Positions 51,595 through 59,273 of a stretch of 64,000 nt of DNA are shown in pieces. The stretch lies in NCBI GenBank assembly GCA_036804505.1, contig DAIRSI010000021.1, positions 10,808 through 74,807 on the forward strand. Direction: 5' to 3'. Position 1 is the first letter of the stretch. Each line of letters begins with the position of its first letter. The notes under the pieces were generated by a model. It did not search any database and was not told the origin of the DNA. It worked only from the letters and a program-made list of their open reading frames with translations. Made by a program: the position numbers and the translations under genes. This stretch comes from Phocaeicola_A sp036804505 (GTDB lineage Bacteria; Bacteroidota; Bacteroidia; Bacteroidales; Bacteroidaceae).

Positions 51595-52334
51595 TTCTTT
51601 CCTTTTAAAAGCCTTATAATCTTTCTTTTTCTTTCAAACTTATGTAGCCTGTCCAGAACAAACGAGACGCAATATTCCGAATCCCAATGCCGTATCTCTG
51701 CATACCTTTTTATAAGGTATGTAAGTAATTCTCTTTGATGGCTGAGTCTTTTCAGATTATCCAGACACTCTTCCTGACTTGGCTTATTCTTGAATTTGGA
51801 ACGATTGGTATCAATAACAGAGAATTGATATCTGCCATCTTCATTTATATGGAACAAAATATTCGAAAGGTTCAAGTCACCATGCAAGAATCCTTTCTGA
51901 TGCATGAATGCCAAAAAGCCTGATAATGCATCTGCAAGCGATTTGTTGAAATCATCTTGTCTCAACACCCGGGTGTCTTGGTCACTACAATTTGAGGAAA
52001 CAAAATATCCCGTGGAGAAGAGTCCGTTTTCTTTGATTTCAATGTAAGCTACCGCTTCAGGGGTGTTTATCTGTAATTGTTCTAGATGTAACGCGTATTG
52101 ATAGGCTCGCCTGGCTTTGCTGGCTCTGAAAAAAGTGTAGTCTATTCTCTGGAAGGGAAGTGGCTTTTTATAGCGTTTCACGACCAGTTGCATATCGCCT
52201 TTTTGAAATCTCCTTACTTTGTTTCGCTCGTCATACAGCAGTTCACCCTCATTGTCATAAATTCCAGGGATGCTTCTTATGAAAGAAGAAAAGGAATCGT
52301 ATTTGGGGTTGATTTCAATCTTGCTGCTTATCAT
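51591..52334 (-). CDS. Lipopolysaccharide core kinase (WaaP/Kdo-kinase-like)
   Basis: These eukaryotic-like kinases phosphorylate core sugars (Kdo or heptose) of LPS. The 247-residue protein shows the ATP-binding lysine K53 in QLVVKRYKKPLPF, the catalytic loop HGDLNLSNIL with D153 and N158, and the metal-binding Asp in FSVIDTNRSKFKNKP. That arrangement is typical of the lipopolysaccharide kinase (Kdo/WaaP) family. The ends overlap the heptosyltransferase and acyltransferase genes by 4 bp each. The exact sugar phosphorylated is inferred only from the neighbouring heptosyltransferase. Confidence 0.88.
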   Translation of the reverse strand: MISSKIEINPKYDSFSSFIRSIPGIYDNEGELLYDERNKVRRFQKGDMQLVVKRYKKPLPFQRIDYTFFRASKARRAYQYALHLEQLQINTPEAVAYIEIKENGLFSTGYFVSSNCSDQDTRVLRQDDFNKSLADALSGFLAFMHQKGFLHGDLNLSNILFHINEDGRYQFSVIDTNRSKFKNKPSQEECLDNLKRLSHQRELLTYLIKRYAEIRHWDSEYCVSFVLDRLHKFERKRKIIRLLKGKK

Positions 52335-53380
52335 TTTTTTTCGTTAATGATTTCTAGGACTTTGTTGACTACCGTTTCCGGTTGTATCCCATTCAGACAA
52401 GCCAAATCACCTCTTGCACAAGGCTTTTTGCCATATACCGAGCAAGGACGGCAATCCAGACTGATTTGGATTGCGTTATCAGGATTTTGCCCCCATCCCA
52501 TAAAGCCAAGGCACGGATGAGTTGCTCCCCAGATGGAAATGACAGGTGTGCCCACAAGAGATGCCAGATGCATGTTTGCCGAATCCATGGATACCATTAC
52601 ATCCAGATGGCTGATAAGTATTAGTTCTTCTCGCTTGCTGTATTTGCCGGCAACCGATGTTATTCTTGAATAGAAATTAGCCCATTGCTCCAAGGTATCC
52701 TTTTCTTTTTTGCCTGCGCCGAAGAGGAATACTTGCACATCTTCAATTTTTTCTAATGCTGATAAGACTTGCGCCATCTTTTCCAACGGGTATATTTTTT
52801 CTGAATGTGCTGCAAAGGGAGCTATTCCTACCCATTTGTCTTTTCCCTTGACAGTCTTGAACATCGGAATGCTGCTTAATTCAGGACATGATGAATTTTC
52901 CCAAATAGAGGAGAACTCTAGTTTTACGGGATATCCCAGTTCTGACAGGACTTGGGCATATCTTTCGAATGAAGAAGGCAGTTGAATGAGTTGCTTTTCC
53001 TTTTTTGCAGAAATCAGGGCTTTCTTTTGGGAACGTCCTTTATTGATGTGGCGTACCCGTATTTCTTTGTTCAGAGAAAATCTCCACCGGAGGAATTTGC
53101 TTCGGATCACATCGTGCAAATCACCCACAGCATTGAAATTTTCTTCGCTGAGTTCATTGTACAGTTTCATCAATCCATTCAATCCATGGTAGTCGGCTTT
53201 CAAGCGTACGCCCTTGAATTTCACGTTAGGAGGAATGTCCTTGAAATAAGGATGCATACTTTCTTTACTAAGCATTGTTATTTCAAGATCAGGATATTGT
53301 TTTGCCAATGCATAGATGACGGGAACCGTCATCACAACATCTCCTATGGCAGAAAATCTTATCAGTAAGAGTTTTTCCAT
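52331..53380 (-). CDS. ADP-heptose:LPS heptosyltransferase-like protein (GT9)
   Basis: GT9 enzymes transfer heptose to the LPS inner core. The 349-residue protein begins LLIRFSAIGDVVMTVPVIYAL, the canonical GT9 N-terminus. It contains VGIAPFAAHSEKIYPLEKMAQVL and the donor-binding signature VSMDSANMHLASLVGTPVIS. A Cys-rich segment follows (SLDCRPCSVYGKKPCARGDLACL), common in GT9 members. It lies 5 bp after DUF4254 and overlaps the kinase gene by 4 bp. The heptose specificity is by family; other sugars are known for GT9 in some bacteria. Confidence 0.9.
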   Translation of the reverse strand: MEKLLLIRFSAIGDVVMTVPVIYALAKQYPDLEITMLSKESMHPYFKDIPPNVKFKGVRLKADYHGLNGLMKLYNELSEENFNAVGDLHDVIRSKFLRWRFSLNKEIRVRHINKGRSQKKALISAKKEKQLIQLPSSFERYAQVLSELGYPVKLEFSSIWENSSCPELSSIPMFKTVKGKDKWVGIAPFAAHSEKIYPLEKMAQVLSALEKIEDVQVFLFGAGKKEKDTLEQWANFYSRITSVAGKYSKREELILISHLDVMVSMDSANMHLASLVGTPVISIWGATHPCLGFMGWGQNPDNAIQISLDCRPCSVYGKKPCARGDLACLNGIQPETVVNKVLEIINEKK

Positions 53381-53385
53381 GACTT

Positions 53386-53991
53386 TTACTTTTGAGCGTA
53401 TAAGACGGGATTTAAATTCGGGTCATTATACATTTTCATCTGTTTATAGACTTTCATGTATTTATTGCCTTTCTTTATATCGTCTAATAATTGTTCGATA
53501 GCTGTTGCCAGATCCGTTTTCTGCTGAAGAAGTACTTCCAGCTTGTTACTGCATTTTTCAATCAGTTCGGCCGGTGAATCCTTACGTTCCGCTTCTTTCT
53601 GCATGTGGTAGATTTTAAGCGCAAGAATGGATAGGCGATCTACGGCCCAGGCCGGACTCTCAGTATTGATGGTAGCGTCGGGATGAGGTTGCACATTCTT
53701 GTATTGTTCAAGGAAATAACTGTCAATCAGTTCCACAAGATCAGTCCTTTCCTGATTGCTCCTGTCAATTCTTCTTTTTATTTCCAAAGCTTTCGCCGGA
53801 TCAATCTGAGGATCTCTTATAATGTCCTCGAGATGCCACTGTACTGTATCTATCCAGTTTTTCAGGTATAAGTAGAATTCTATAGTCTTCTCTTTGTAGG
53901 GATTATGCATAGGCGTATTCACATCATCATACTGGTGGTAATCCTGGATAGCCTTTGTGAAAATCGAGTTGCAAAGTTCTGTAAAAATCAT
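53386..53991 (-). CDS. DUF4254 family protein, function unknown
   Basis: This is a 201-residue all-helical cytosolic protein with no signal peptide. I recognise it as the DUF4254 family, found in Bacteroidota LPS loci. Readable segments are the N-terminal FTELCNSIFTKAIQDYHQ and YLKNWIDTVQWHLEDIIRDP, the charged helix ALEIKRRIDRSNQERTDLVE and INTESPAWAVDRLSILALKI, which contains conserved Asp and Lys. Nothing suggests catalysis. It is the first gene of the seven-gene operon and may be a cytosolic adaptor or regulator of glycan synthesis; that is speculation from context. Confidence 0.8.
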   Translation of the reverse strand: MIFTELCNSIFTKAIQDYHQYDDVNTPMHNPYKEKTIEFYLYLKNWIDTVQWHLEDIIRDPQIDPAKALEIKRRIDRSNQERTDLVELIDSYFLEQYKNVQPHPDATINTESPAWAVDRLSILALKIYHMQKEAERKDSPAELIEKCSNKLEVLLQQKTDLATAIEQLLDDIKKGNKYMKVYKQMKMYNDPNLNPVLYAQK

Positions 53992-54065
53992 ATCGTATTA
54001 TTTGTTTAATTTACAAATTAAGACAAAGTTTTTCTTTCTTGCAATATAATTTCCCAAAAAGTATA

Positions 54066-54073
54066 TATATTTG
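54066..54073 (+). promoter_or_regulatory. -7 element directly abutting the pdxB start
   Basis: TATATTTG ends 5 bp before ATG 54079. If this is the real -7 box, transcription begins at or within a few bases of the start codon, giving a leaderless or nearly leaderless mRNA. No standard-spaced -33 is present (CTTG is 24 bp upstream). Confidence 0.5.
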
Positions 54074-54078
54074 TGCCC

Positions 54079-55143
54079 ATGAAAATATTAGTTGACAATA
54101 AAATACCTTATATTAAAGGAGAGATAGAGCAGATCGCCGATGAGGTGTTATACCTTTCAGCGAGTGATTTCACTCCCGAAGCAGTACATGACGCCGATGC
54201 CATGGTCATTCGGACTAGAACGCGTTGTGGCAGGGCTTTATTGCAAGGGAGCAGAGTTAAGTTTATAGTTACGGCAACGATTGGATTTGATCATATAGAT
54301 ACTGCCTATTGTCAAGAAAGCGGTATCACTTGGGCCAATTGCCCGGGTTGTAATGCAAGCAGTGTGATGCAATACATTCATTCGGCGCTGATTTTGTTAA
54401 AGAACAACAGGAGTCTTGACTTCAAGACCACAACGCTTGGTGTGGTAGGAGTAGGGCATGTTGGCAAAAAAATAGTTGAGTTAGGAAAGAAACTGGGAAT
54501 GAAGGTTATGTTATGTGACCCTCCCCGTGCTGATATAGAGGAACCCGAGAGTCAAGAAGAGAAAGATAAGACCAAGAAAGAAAAGAAACCCAAGAAATTT
54601 TCCAAGCTGAGTGATTTGGCAGCATCATGTGATATCATTACTTTCCATACTCCATTGGTACGGCAAGGAAAATATCCTACTTTTCATTTGGCTAACCAGG
54701 ATTTCTTTACAAGTTTGGAATGTCGCCCTATCATTATCAATACATCGAGAGGAGAGGTTGTTGATACGGCAGCTCTTATTTATGCCCTTCAGAATTATCA
54801 AATCAGGGACGCTGTGATTGACGTGTGGGAGAATGAACCTTACATCAGTCTTCCGTTGCTGGAACGTGTATATCTCGGAACACCTCATATTGCAGGTTAT
54901 TCTGCCGACGGGAAGGCGATGGCTACCGAAATGGCACTGAATGCACTATGTTCTTATTTTCATATCCAAAAGAAATTCAAGATAACGCCTCCGGCCTTGG
55001 AAAAGCCGGCGGATGCCAAAATGGAGGAAGAGGAAGTGCAGCTTTATCTGTATAATCCTCTGAATGATAGCAATGCGTTGAAGAGGCATCCTGAAGAATT
55101 TGAAAAACTTAGGAGCGAATATCCTTTGCGAAGGGAATTTTGA
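54079..55143 (+). CDS. pdxB: Erythronate-4-phosphate dehydrogenase PdxB
   Basis: PdxB oxidises 4-phosphoerythronate in pyridoxal-5'-phosphate synthesis. It is a D-2-hydroxyacid dehydrogenase. The catalytic domain starts MKILVDNKIPYIKG, and TATIGFDHIDTAYC and GVVGVGHVGKKIVELGKKLG (NAD-binding) follow. NTSRGEVVDTAALI and DVWENEP mark the catalytic Arg and Glu regions, and TPHIAGYSADGK holds the His. Residues about 154-175 are a Lys/Glu-rich insertion not present in E. coli PdxB. The C-terminal dimerisation domain is short. The frame opens at a GTG (54073), but ATG 54079 is chosen (354 residues). Confidence 0.93.
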   Translation: MKILVDNKIPYIKGEIEQIADEVLYLSASDFTPEAVHDADAMVIRTRTRCGRALLQGSRVKFIVTATIGFDHIDTAYCQESGITWANCPGCNASSVMQYIHSALILLKNNRSLDFKTTTLGVVGVGHVGKKIVELGKKLGMKVMLCDPPRADIEEPESQEEKDKTKKEKKPKKFSKLSDLAASCDIITFHTPLVRQGKYPTFHLANQDFFTSLECRPIIINTSRGEVVDTAALIYALQNYQIRDAVIDVWENEPYISLPLLERVYLGTPHIAGYSADGKAMATEMALNALCSYFHIQKKFKITPPALEKPADAKMEEEEVQLYLYNPLNDSNALKRHPEEFEKLRSEYPLRREF

Positions 55144-55205
55144 TTGGACCTTTTGCACAAGAATGGCCAAAATGTGCATATAAAATGAATTTATTGCCTT
55201 AAATA

Positions 55206-55237
55206 TTTGGCTGTTAGAAGAATTATTGCTTACTTTG
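55206..55237 (+). promoter_or_regulatory. Promoter of the acpP-fabF-rnc operon
   Basis: TTTG (55206-55209), a 20-bp spacer and TTACTTTG (55230-55237, one base off the -7 consensus) give a typical Bacteroides promoter with a leader of about 45 nt to the acpP ATG. Confidence 0.65.
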
Positions 55238-55288
55238 CGCGAATTTTCGAAATAAGGAAACATATTTATTAACTTAAAAATTAAAATT

Positions 55289-55525
55289 ATGTCTGAAATT
55301 GAATCAAGAGTTAAAGCAATTATCGTCGATAAGTTAGGCGTTGAGGAATCAGAAGTAAAAAATGAAGCAAGTTTCACAAATGATTTGGGTGCTGACTCAT
55401 TGGATACAGTAGAATTGATCATGGAATTCGAGAAAGAATTCGGTATTTCTATTCCTGACGATCAAGCAGAAAAAATCGCAACTGTTCAGGATGCTATCGA
55501 TTATATCGAAGCAAATAAGAAGTAA
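55289..55525 (+). CDS. acpP: Acyl carrier protein
   Basis: ACP carries growing fatty-acyl chains on a 4'-phosphopantetheine arm. The 78-residue acidic protein has the attachment serine S37 in GADSLDTVELIMEFEKEF, the universal ACP signature. The C-terminal helix is TVQDAIDYIEANKK. It is the first gene of the operon with fabF (18 bp) and rnc (2 bp), an arrangement common across bacteria. It would also supply acyl groups to the LpxL-like acyltransferase in the neighbouring LPS locus. Confidence 0.97.
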   Translation: MSEIESRVKAIIVDKLGVEESEVKNEASFTNDLGADSLDTVELIMEFEKEFGISIPDDQAEKIATVQDAIDYIEANKK

Positions 55526-55543
55526 TCAATTTCATACTAACAG

Positions 55544-56809
55544 ATGGAATTAAAAAGAGTTGTTGTAACCGGTCTGGGTACATTGACTCCCGTTGGTAAT
55601 AGTCTTCCGGAATTTTGGGAGAATATTAAGAACGGAGTGAGTGGTGCCGGACCTATCACTCATTTCGACGCCAGTCAATTTAAGACTCAATTTGCGTGTG
55701 AAGTCAAGAATTTCAATGCGGCAGATTATGAAATCGACCGTAAGGAAGAAAGAAAAATGGACCTTTACACACAATATGCCTTGGCGGTGGCTATTCAGGC
55801 AGTAAAAGACTCTGAACTGGATGTCGAAAAAGAAGATTTGAGTCGGATTGGCGTTATTTATGGAGTTGGAATCGGAGGTATACATACTTTCGAGGAAGAA
55901 GCTGGGAATTGGGCTGTTAACGGAAAAGAGATGGGACCTAAGTTCAGTCCTTTCTTCATACCTAAAATGATTGCAGATATTGCTGCAGGACAAATTTCCA
56001 TTAAATACGGTTTTCATGGTCCTAACTATGTAACTTGTTCTGCGTGTGCATCATCATCCAATGCCATTGCGGATGCGTTCAATTTGATTCGTTTGGGTAA
56101 GGCTAATGCTATTCTTGCAGGAGGTGCAGAAGCTGCAATCTTTTCTGTAGGTGTAGGAGGCTTTAATGCTATGCATGCACTTTCCACACGAAATGATGAC
56201 CCTCAAGGTGCTAGTCGTCCATTCAGTGCCAGCCGAGACGGTTTCGTGATGGCAGAGGGTGCGGGATGTCTTGTGTTGGAAGAGTTGGAGCACGCGAAAG
56301 CTCGCGGAGCAAAGATTTATGCCGAAGTGGCCGGAGTAGGAATGAGTGCTGACGCATATCATCTGACAGCTTCTCATCCGGAAGGTTTGGGAGCTAAACT
56401 GGTCATGGAAAATGCCTTGGAAGATGCCGGTATGAAACCGAATGATATTGATTATATCAATGTTCATGGAACTTCAACTCCTGTTGGAGATATCAGTGAA
56501 TGCAAAGCAATTAAGGAAGTGTTTGGCGATCATGCTTTTGAACTTAATATAAGTTCGACCAAGTCTATGACGGGCCACCTTCTCGGAGCTGCGGGAGCTG
56601 TGGAAGCAATCGTTTGTATACTTTCAGTGAAAGACGATATCGTTCCTCCGACTATTAACCATGCCGAAGATGATAAAGACGAGAATATTGACTATAATCT
56701 GAATTATACGTTCAATAAGGCTCAGAAGCGAACAGTTAATGTGGCTTTGTCAAATACATTCGGTTTTGGCGGTCATAATGCATGTGTAATTGTTAAGAAA
56801 TACAAGTAA
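55544..56809 (+). CDS. fabF: Beta-ketoacyl-ACP synthase II FabF
   Basis: FabF elongates acyl-ACP by condensation with malonyl-ACP. The 421-residue thiolase-fold enzyme starts RVVVTGLGTLTPVGNSL. The catalytic Cys is C168 in VTCSACASSSNAI, and the two His residues are in INVHGTSTPVGD and TGHLLGAAGAVEA. NTFGFGGHNACV closes the active site. Length and motifs match FabF rather than FabB. The rnc start lies 2 bp beyond the stop. Confidence 0.97.
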   Translation: MELKRVVVTGLGTLTPVGNSLPEFWENIKNGVSGAGPITHFDASQFKTQFACEVKNFNAADYEIDRKEERKMDLYTQYALAVAIQAVKDSELDVEKEDLSRIGVIYGVGIGGIHTFEEEAGNWAVNGKEMGPKFSPFFIPKMIADIAAGQISIKYGFHGPNYVTCSACASSSNAIADAFNLIRLGKANAILAGGAEAAIFSVGVGGFNAMHALSTRNDDPQGASRPFSASRDGFVMAEGAGCLVLEELEHAKARGAKIYAEVAGVGMSADAYHLTASHPEGLGAKLVMENALEDAGMKPNDIDYINVHGTSTPVGDISECKAIKEVFGDHAFELNISSTKSMTGHLLGAAGAVEAIVCILSVKDDIVPPTINHAEDDKDENIDYNLNYTFNKAQKRTVNVALSNTFGFGGHNACVIVKKYK

Positions 56810-56811
56810 CA

Positions 56812-57612
56812 GTGTTTCGCATTGACATAAATAGGATAAGACTCTTTTTCCGGAAGGATAAGGAGTCTTATTTTAGTTTATATCGTATTTTGGGATTCTA
56901 TCCTCAACACATAGAATTTTACCAGCAGGCACTTCTTCACAAGTCTGTACGGACTGTCAAGGAGAAGGGACATTATGTGAATAATGAAAGGCTTGAGTTT
57001 TTAGGTGATGCCGTTCTCGATGCCATTGTGGGTGATATAGTATTTCATCATTTTCAAGGTAAGCGTGAAGGTTTTCTTACAAATACAAGAAGTAATATTG
57101 TCAAGCGTGAGACTTTGAATCGGATTGCGCTGGAAATGGGACTTGATAAATTGATGAAGTGTGACACAGCCATCAACAGCCACAATAATTACATGTACGG
57201 AAATGCTTTTGAGGCTCTTATTGGGGCTGTATATTTGGATAGAGGCTATAATTATTGCATGCAATTTGTGAGAAAGCGCATTCTGAAACAGTTTGTCAGT
57301 ATTGAGAAGGCTGCGTATAAGGAAGTCAATTTCAAAAGCAAATTGATAGAATGGGCTCAGAAAAACCGGACTGAAATAGAGTTCAAGCTGATAGAAGAAA
57401 CCCGTGACATGAGTCAGAACAGCCCGGTTTTTAAGACCGAAGTATGGCTTCAGAGCATTTACGGAGGTTCCGGCACAGGCTATTCCAAGCGTGAAAGCCA
57501 GCAGTTGGCAGCAAAAGAAGCCCTTGGGAGAATAAAGAAAGATCCTGCTTTGTTGGATCAGATTCTTGCTGCATGTTCTTCCGAATTGGTCCCCGAAAAG
57601 GTGGCTGAATAA
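56812..57612 (+). CDS. rnc: Ribonuclease III
   Basis: RNase III cleaves double-stranded RNA in rRNA processing and regulation. The signature NNERLEFLGDAVLDAIVGD (about residues 55-73) contains the metal-binding Glu/Asp residues. A second acidic cluster is in NAFEALIGAVYLDRGY (about 128-143). The C-terminal dsRNA-binding domain (about 172-240) ends with SKRESQQLAAKEALGRI. The start is a GTG, 2 bp after the fabF stop; there is no ATG near enough to replace it. Length 266 is within the Bacteroidota range. Confidence 0.95.
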   Translation: MFRIDINRIRLFFRKDKESYFSLYRILGFYPQHIEFYQQALLHKSVRTVKEKGHYVNNERLEFLGDAVLDAIVGDIVFHHFQGKREGFLTNTRSNIVKRETLNRIALEMGLDKLMKCDTAINSHNNYMYGNAFEALIGAVYLDRGYNYCMQFVRKRILKQFVSIEKAAYKEVNFKSKLIEWAQKNRTEIEFKLIEETRDMSQNSPVFKTEVWLQSIYGGSGTGYSKRESQQLAAKEALGRIKKDPALLDQILAACSSELVPEKVAE

Positions 57613-57619
57613 GATCCTT

Positions 57620-59122
57620 TTATTTTAACGGTTTGTATGTTAAGTTGATGAAGTGGGCTTTCCCATTTCCGAATGAGAATATTCCGGGTAGCACACTCTG
57701 GAATTCATAGAGCGTATTGTGATTATATCCGGAGATGTCCATTCCCCAAGTTTCATTTTGCCAGTTTTTACCGTCATAGCTGTAAGCGCCGGTCACTATA
57801 TTCTCATCATTACGAATGCGCAACCAGATGTGATCCGTTCCGGCAGGATTATTCCCGCAGTTGCGGGCTTCCCCTTTGCGGTAGCGGAATCTGTTCTCCC
57901 TGTTGAACCCTGACCCCATAAAGAACTGGCTGTTGTAATATAACACGATTCCTGCAGATACTTCTCCTTCCAGTTTTATTTCGGCTTCAATTTCATATTT
58001 ATGTTCTCCGGCAACGAATAGCATGGGTGATGAACTTCCCGCATCGGTACCTTTGGCTTTTAAGGTAAGGACATTCTTGTTGATACTGATTCTGTCCGCC
58101 TCGAAGGATTTGTAGAATTTCCATTCAAAGCCAATTCTGAACTTATTCAGATTAGCTTTGCCTGGCAAACTCTTTGTGAGTTTAAGCGGGGCAGGTATCG
58201 CTTTCTCGATATTTATGTTCTCAAATCTTTTAAACCATCCGTCGGCAGTAAGTCTTACCGGTTCCATCAAGGTTTGTCTTCCCAGGTTTGTATAATTGTT
58301 TTCATAAGAATGATAGACAATATACCATTTCCCTTCGGGGGTGTCTATGAGGGAGCCGTGTCCTTTTGACCACCACCTTTCGGATTTGTTCCAAGTGTGA
58401 ATCAACGGGTTGTAAGGCGAATTGATCCAAGGGCCGTTTATTGATTTGGAACGTGCAACAACTACCATGTGACTTGTGGGAGGACCTGCTGTTCCTCCTT
58501 CTGCACTGAGATAATAGTAATAGTCGCCAATCTTTTTCAGTTTCGGTCCTTCCAGTGCGAATCCTTCCGTTATCCAATTTTTCGGATACTCCCATCCTTT
58601 ATAGACCACCTCTTCTGTTCCCGGTATTATGGATAAACCGTCCGCTGCAAGTTTCACGCGTTTTCCTCCGCTCATGAACATCCAGCGTGCTCCATCTTCT
58701 CCCACAATGTGGCAAGGGTCAATATTCCCTATTTTCAAGTCGATGGGATCGCTCCAGGGACCATACGGGGAAGATGCGTAAGTCACGTAGTTTTTTCTCC
58801 CGTGAGGCAAGGCGACAGTGAAATAAATGTAGTATTTATCTTTGTATTTGCTGATGTCGGGAGCCCAAACGGATCCGAGATAGACTTTCAATGCATAACT
58901 GATAGGTTCCCAATGCACCAGGTCTGTTGAGTGGAATACAGTCAGTCCGGGTTGGTAATCGAATGCAGAATGAGTCATATAGTAGTCATTGCCTTCGCGC
59001 ATGATGGTAGGATCCGGATAATCACCTCCCAAAACAGGGTTTACATAGCTGTTTTGTGCAGAGAGAAAGCTGCAGGAGAACAGAGAAATAAATAGTGACA
59101 ATAAAAATTGTTTTTCAGTCAT
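57620..59122 (-). CDS. Secreted glycoside hydrolase family 43 (arabinofuranosidase/xylosidase-type)
   Basis: GH43 enzymes are inverting five-bladed beta-propeller hydrolases acting on arabinan, xylan or galactan side chains. After the signal peptide (residues 1-22) come NPVLGGDYPDPTIMREGNDY with the catalytic base D37, GNIDPCHIVGEDGARWMFM with the pKa-modulating Asp, and EGFALEGPKL with the acid Glu. WWSKGHGSLIDTPEGKWY follows. Residues about 330-500 form a C-terminal beta-sandwich. It is a stand-alone gene converging on rnc (7 bp between stops), without SusCD neighbours. The substrate is not assignable. Confidence 0.88.
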   Translation of the reverse strand: MTEKQFLLSLFISLFSCSFLSAQNSYVNPVLGGDYPDPTIMREGNDYYMTHSAFDYQPGLTVFHSTDLVHWEPISYALKVYLGSVWAPDISKYKDKYYIYFTVALPHGRKNYVTYASSPYGPWSDPIDLKIGNIDPCHIVGEDGARWMFMSGGKRVKLAADGLSIIPGTEEVVYKGWEYPKNWITEGFALEGPKLKKIGDYYYYLSAEGGTAGPPTSHMVVVARSKSINGPWINSPYNPLIHTWNKSERWWSKGHGSLIDTPEGKWYIVYHSYENNYTNLGRQTLMEPVRLTADGWFKRFENINIEKAIPAPLKLTKSLPGKANLNKFRIGFEWKFYKSFEADRISINKNVLTLKAKGTDAGSSSPMLFVAGEHKYEIEAEIKLEGEVSAGIVLYYNSQFFMGSGFNRENRFRYRKGEARNCGNNPAGTDHIWLRIRNDENIVTGAYSYDGKNWQNETWGMDISGYNHNTLYEFQSVLPGIFSFGNGKAHFINLTYKPLK

Positions 59123-59222
59123 AATAACTTGTTTTGTTTATTGCAAAGTAAGTTATTCTTTTCATTATTCTTGTGCAGAAATTGGAGAAAAGCTTGTATT
59201 ATTTGTTATAATTCACACCGGC

Positions 59223-59271
59223 AGTGAAGAGAACCGCCGTATCAGAAGTTCAAAAACGGCGGTTGTTCACT
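59223..59271. terminator. Strong hairpin between GH43 and the fimbrillin-like gene
   Basis: AACCGCCGT (59232-59240) pairs with ACGGCGGTT (59256-59264), extended outward by AGTGAA (59223-59228) with TTCACT (59266-59271). The T-run is on the plus-strand side, though both neighbours are minus-strand. It lies 3 bp after the fimbrillin-like stop and may act as a terminator or a 3'-end stabiliser for that transcript. Confidence 0.6.
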
Positions 59272-59273
59272 TT

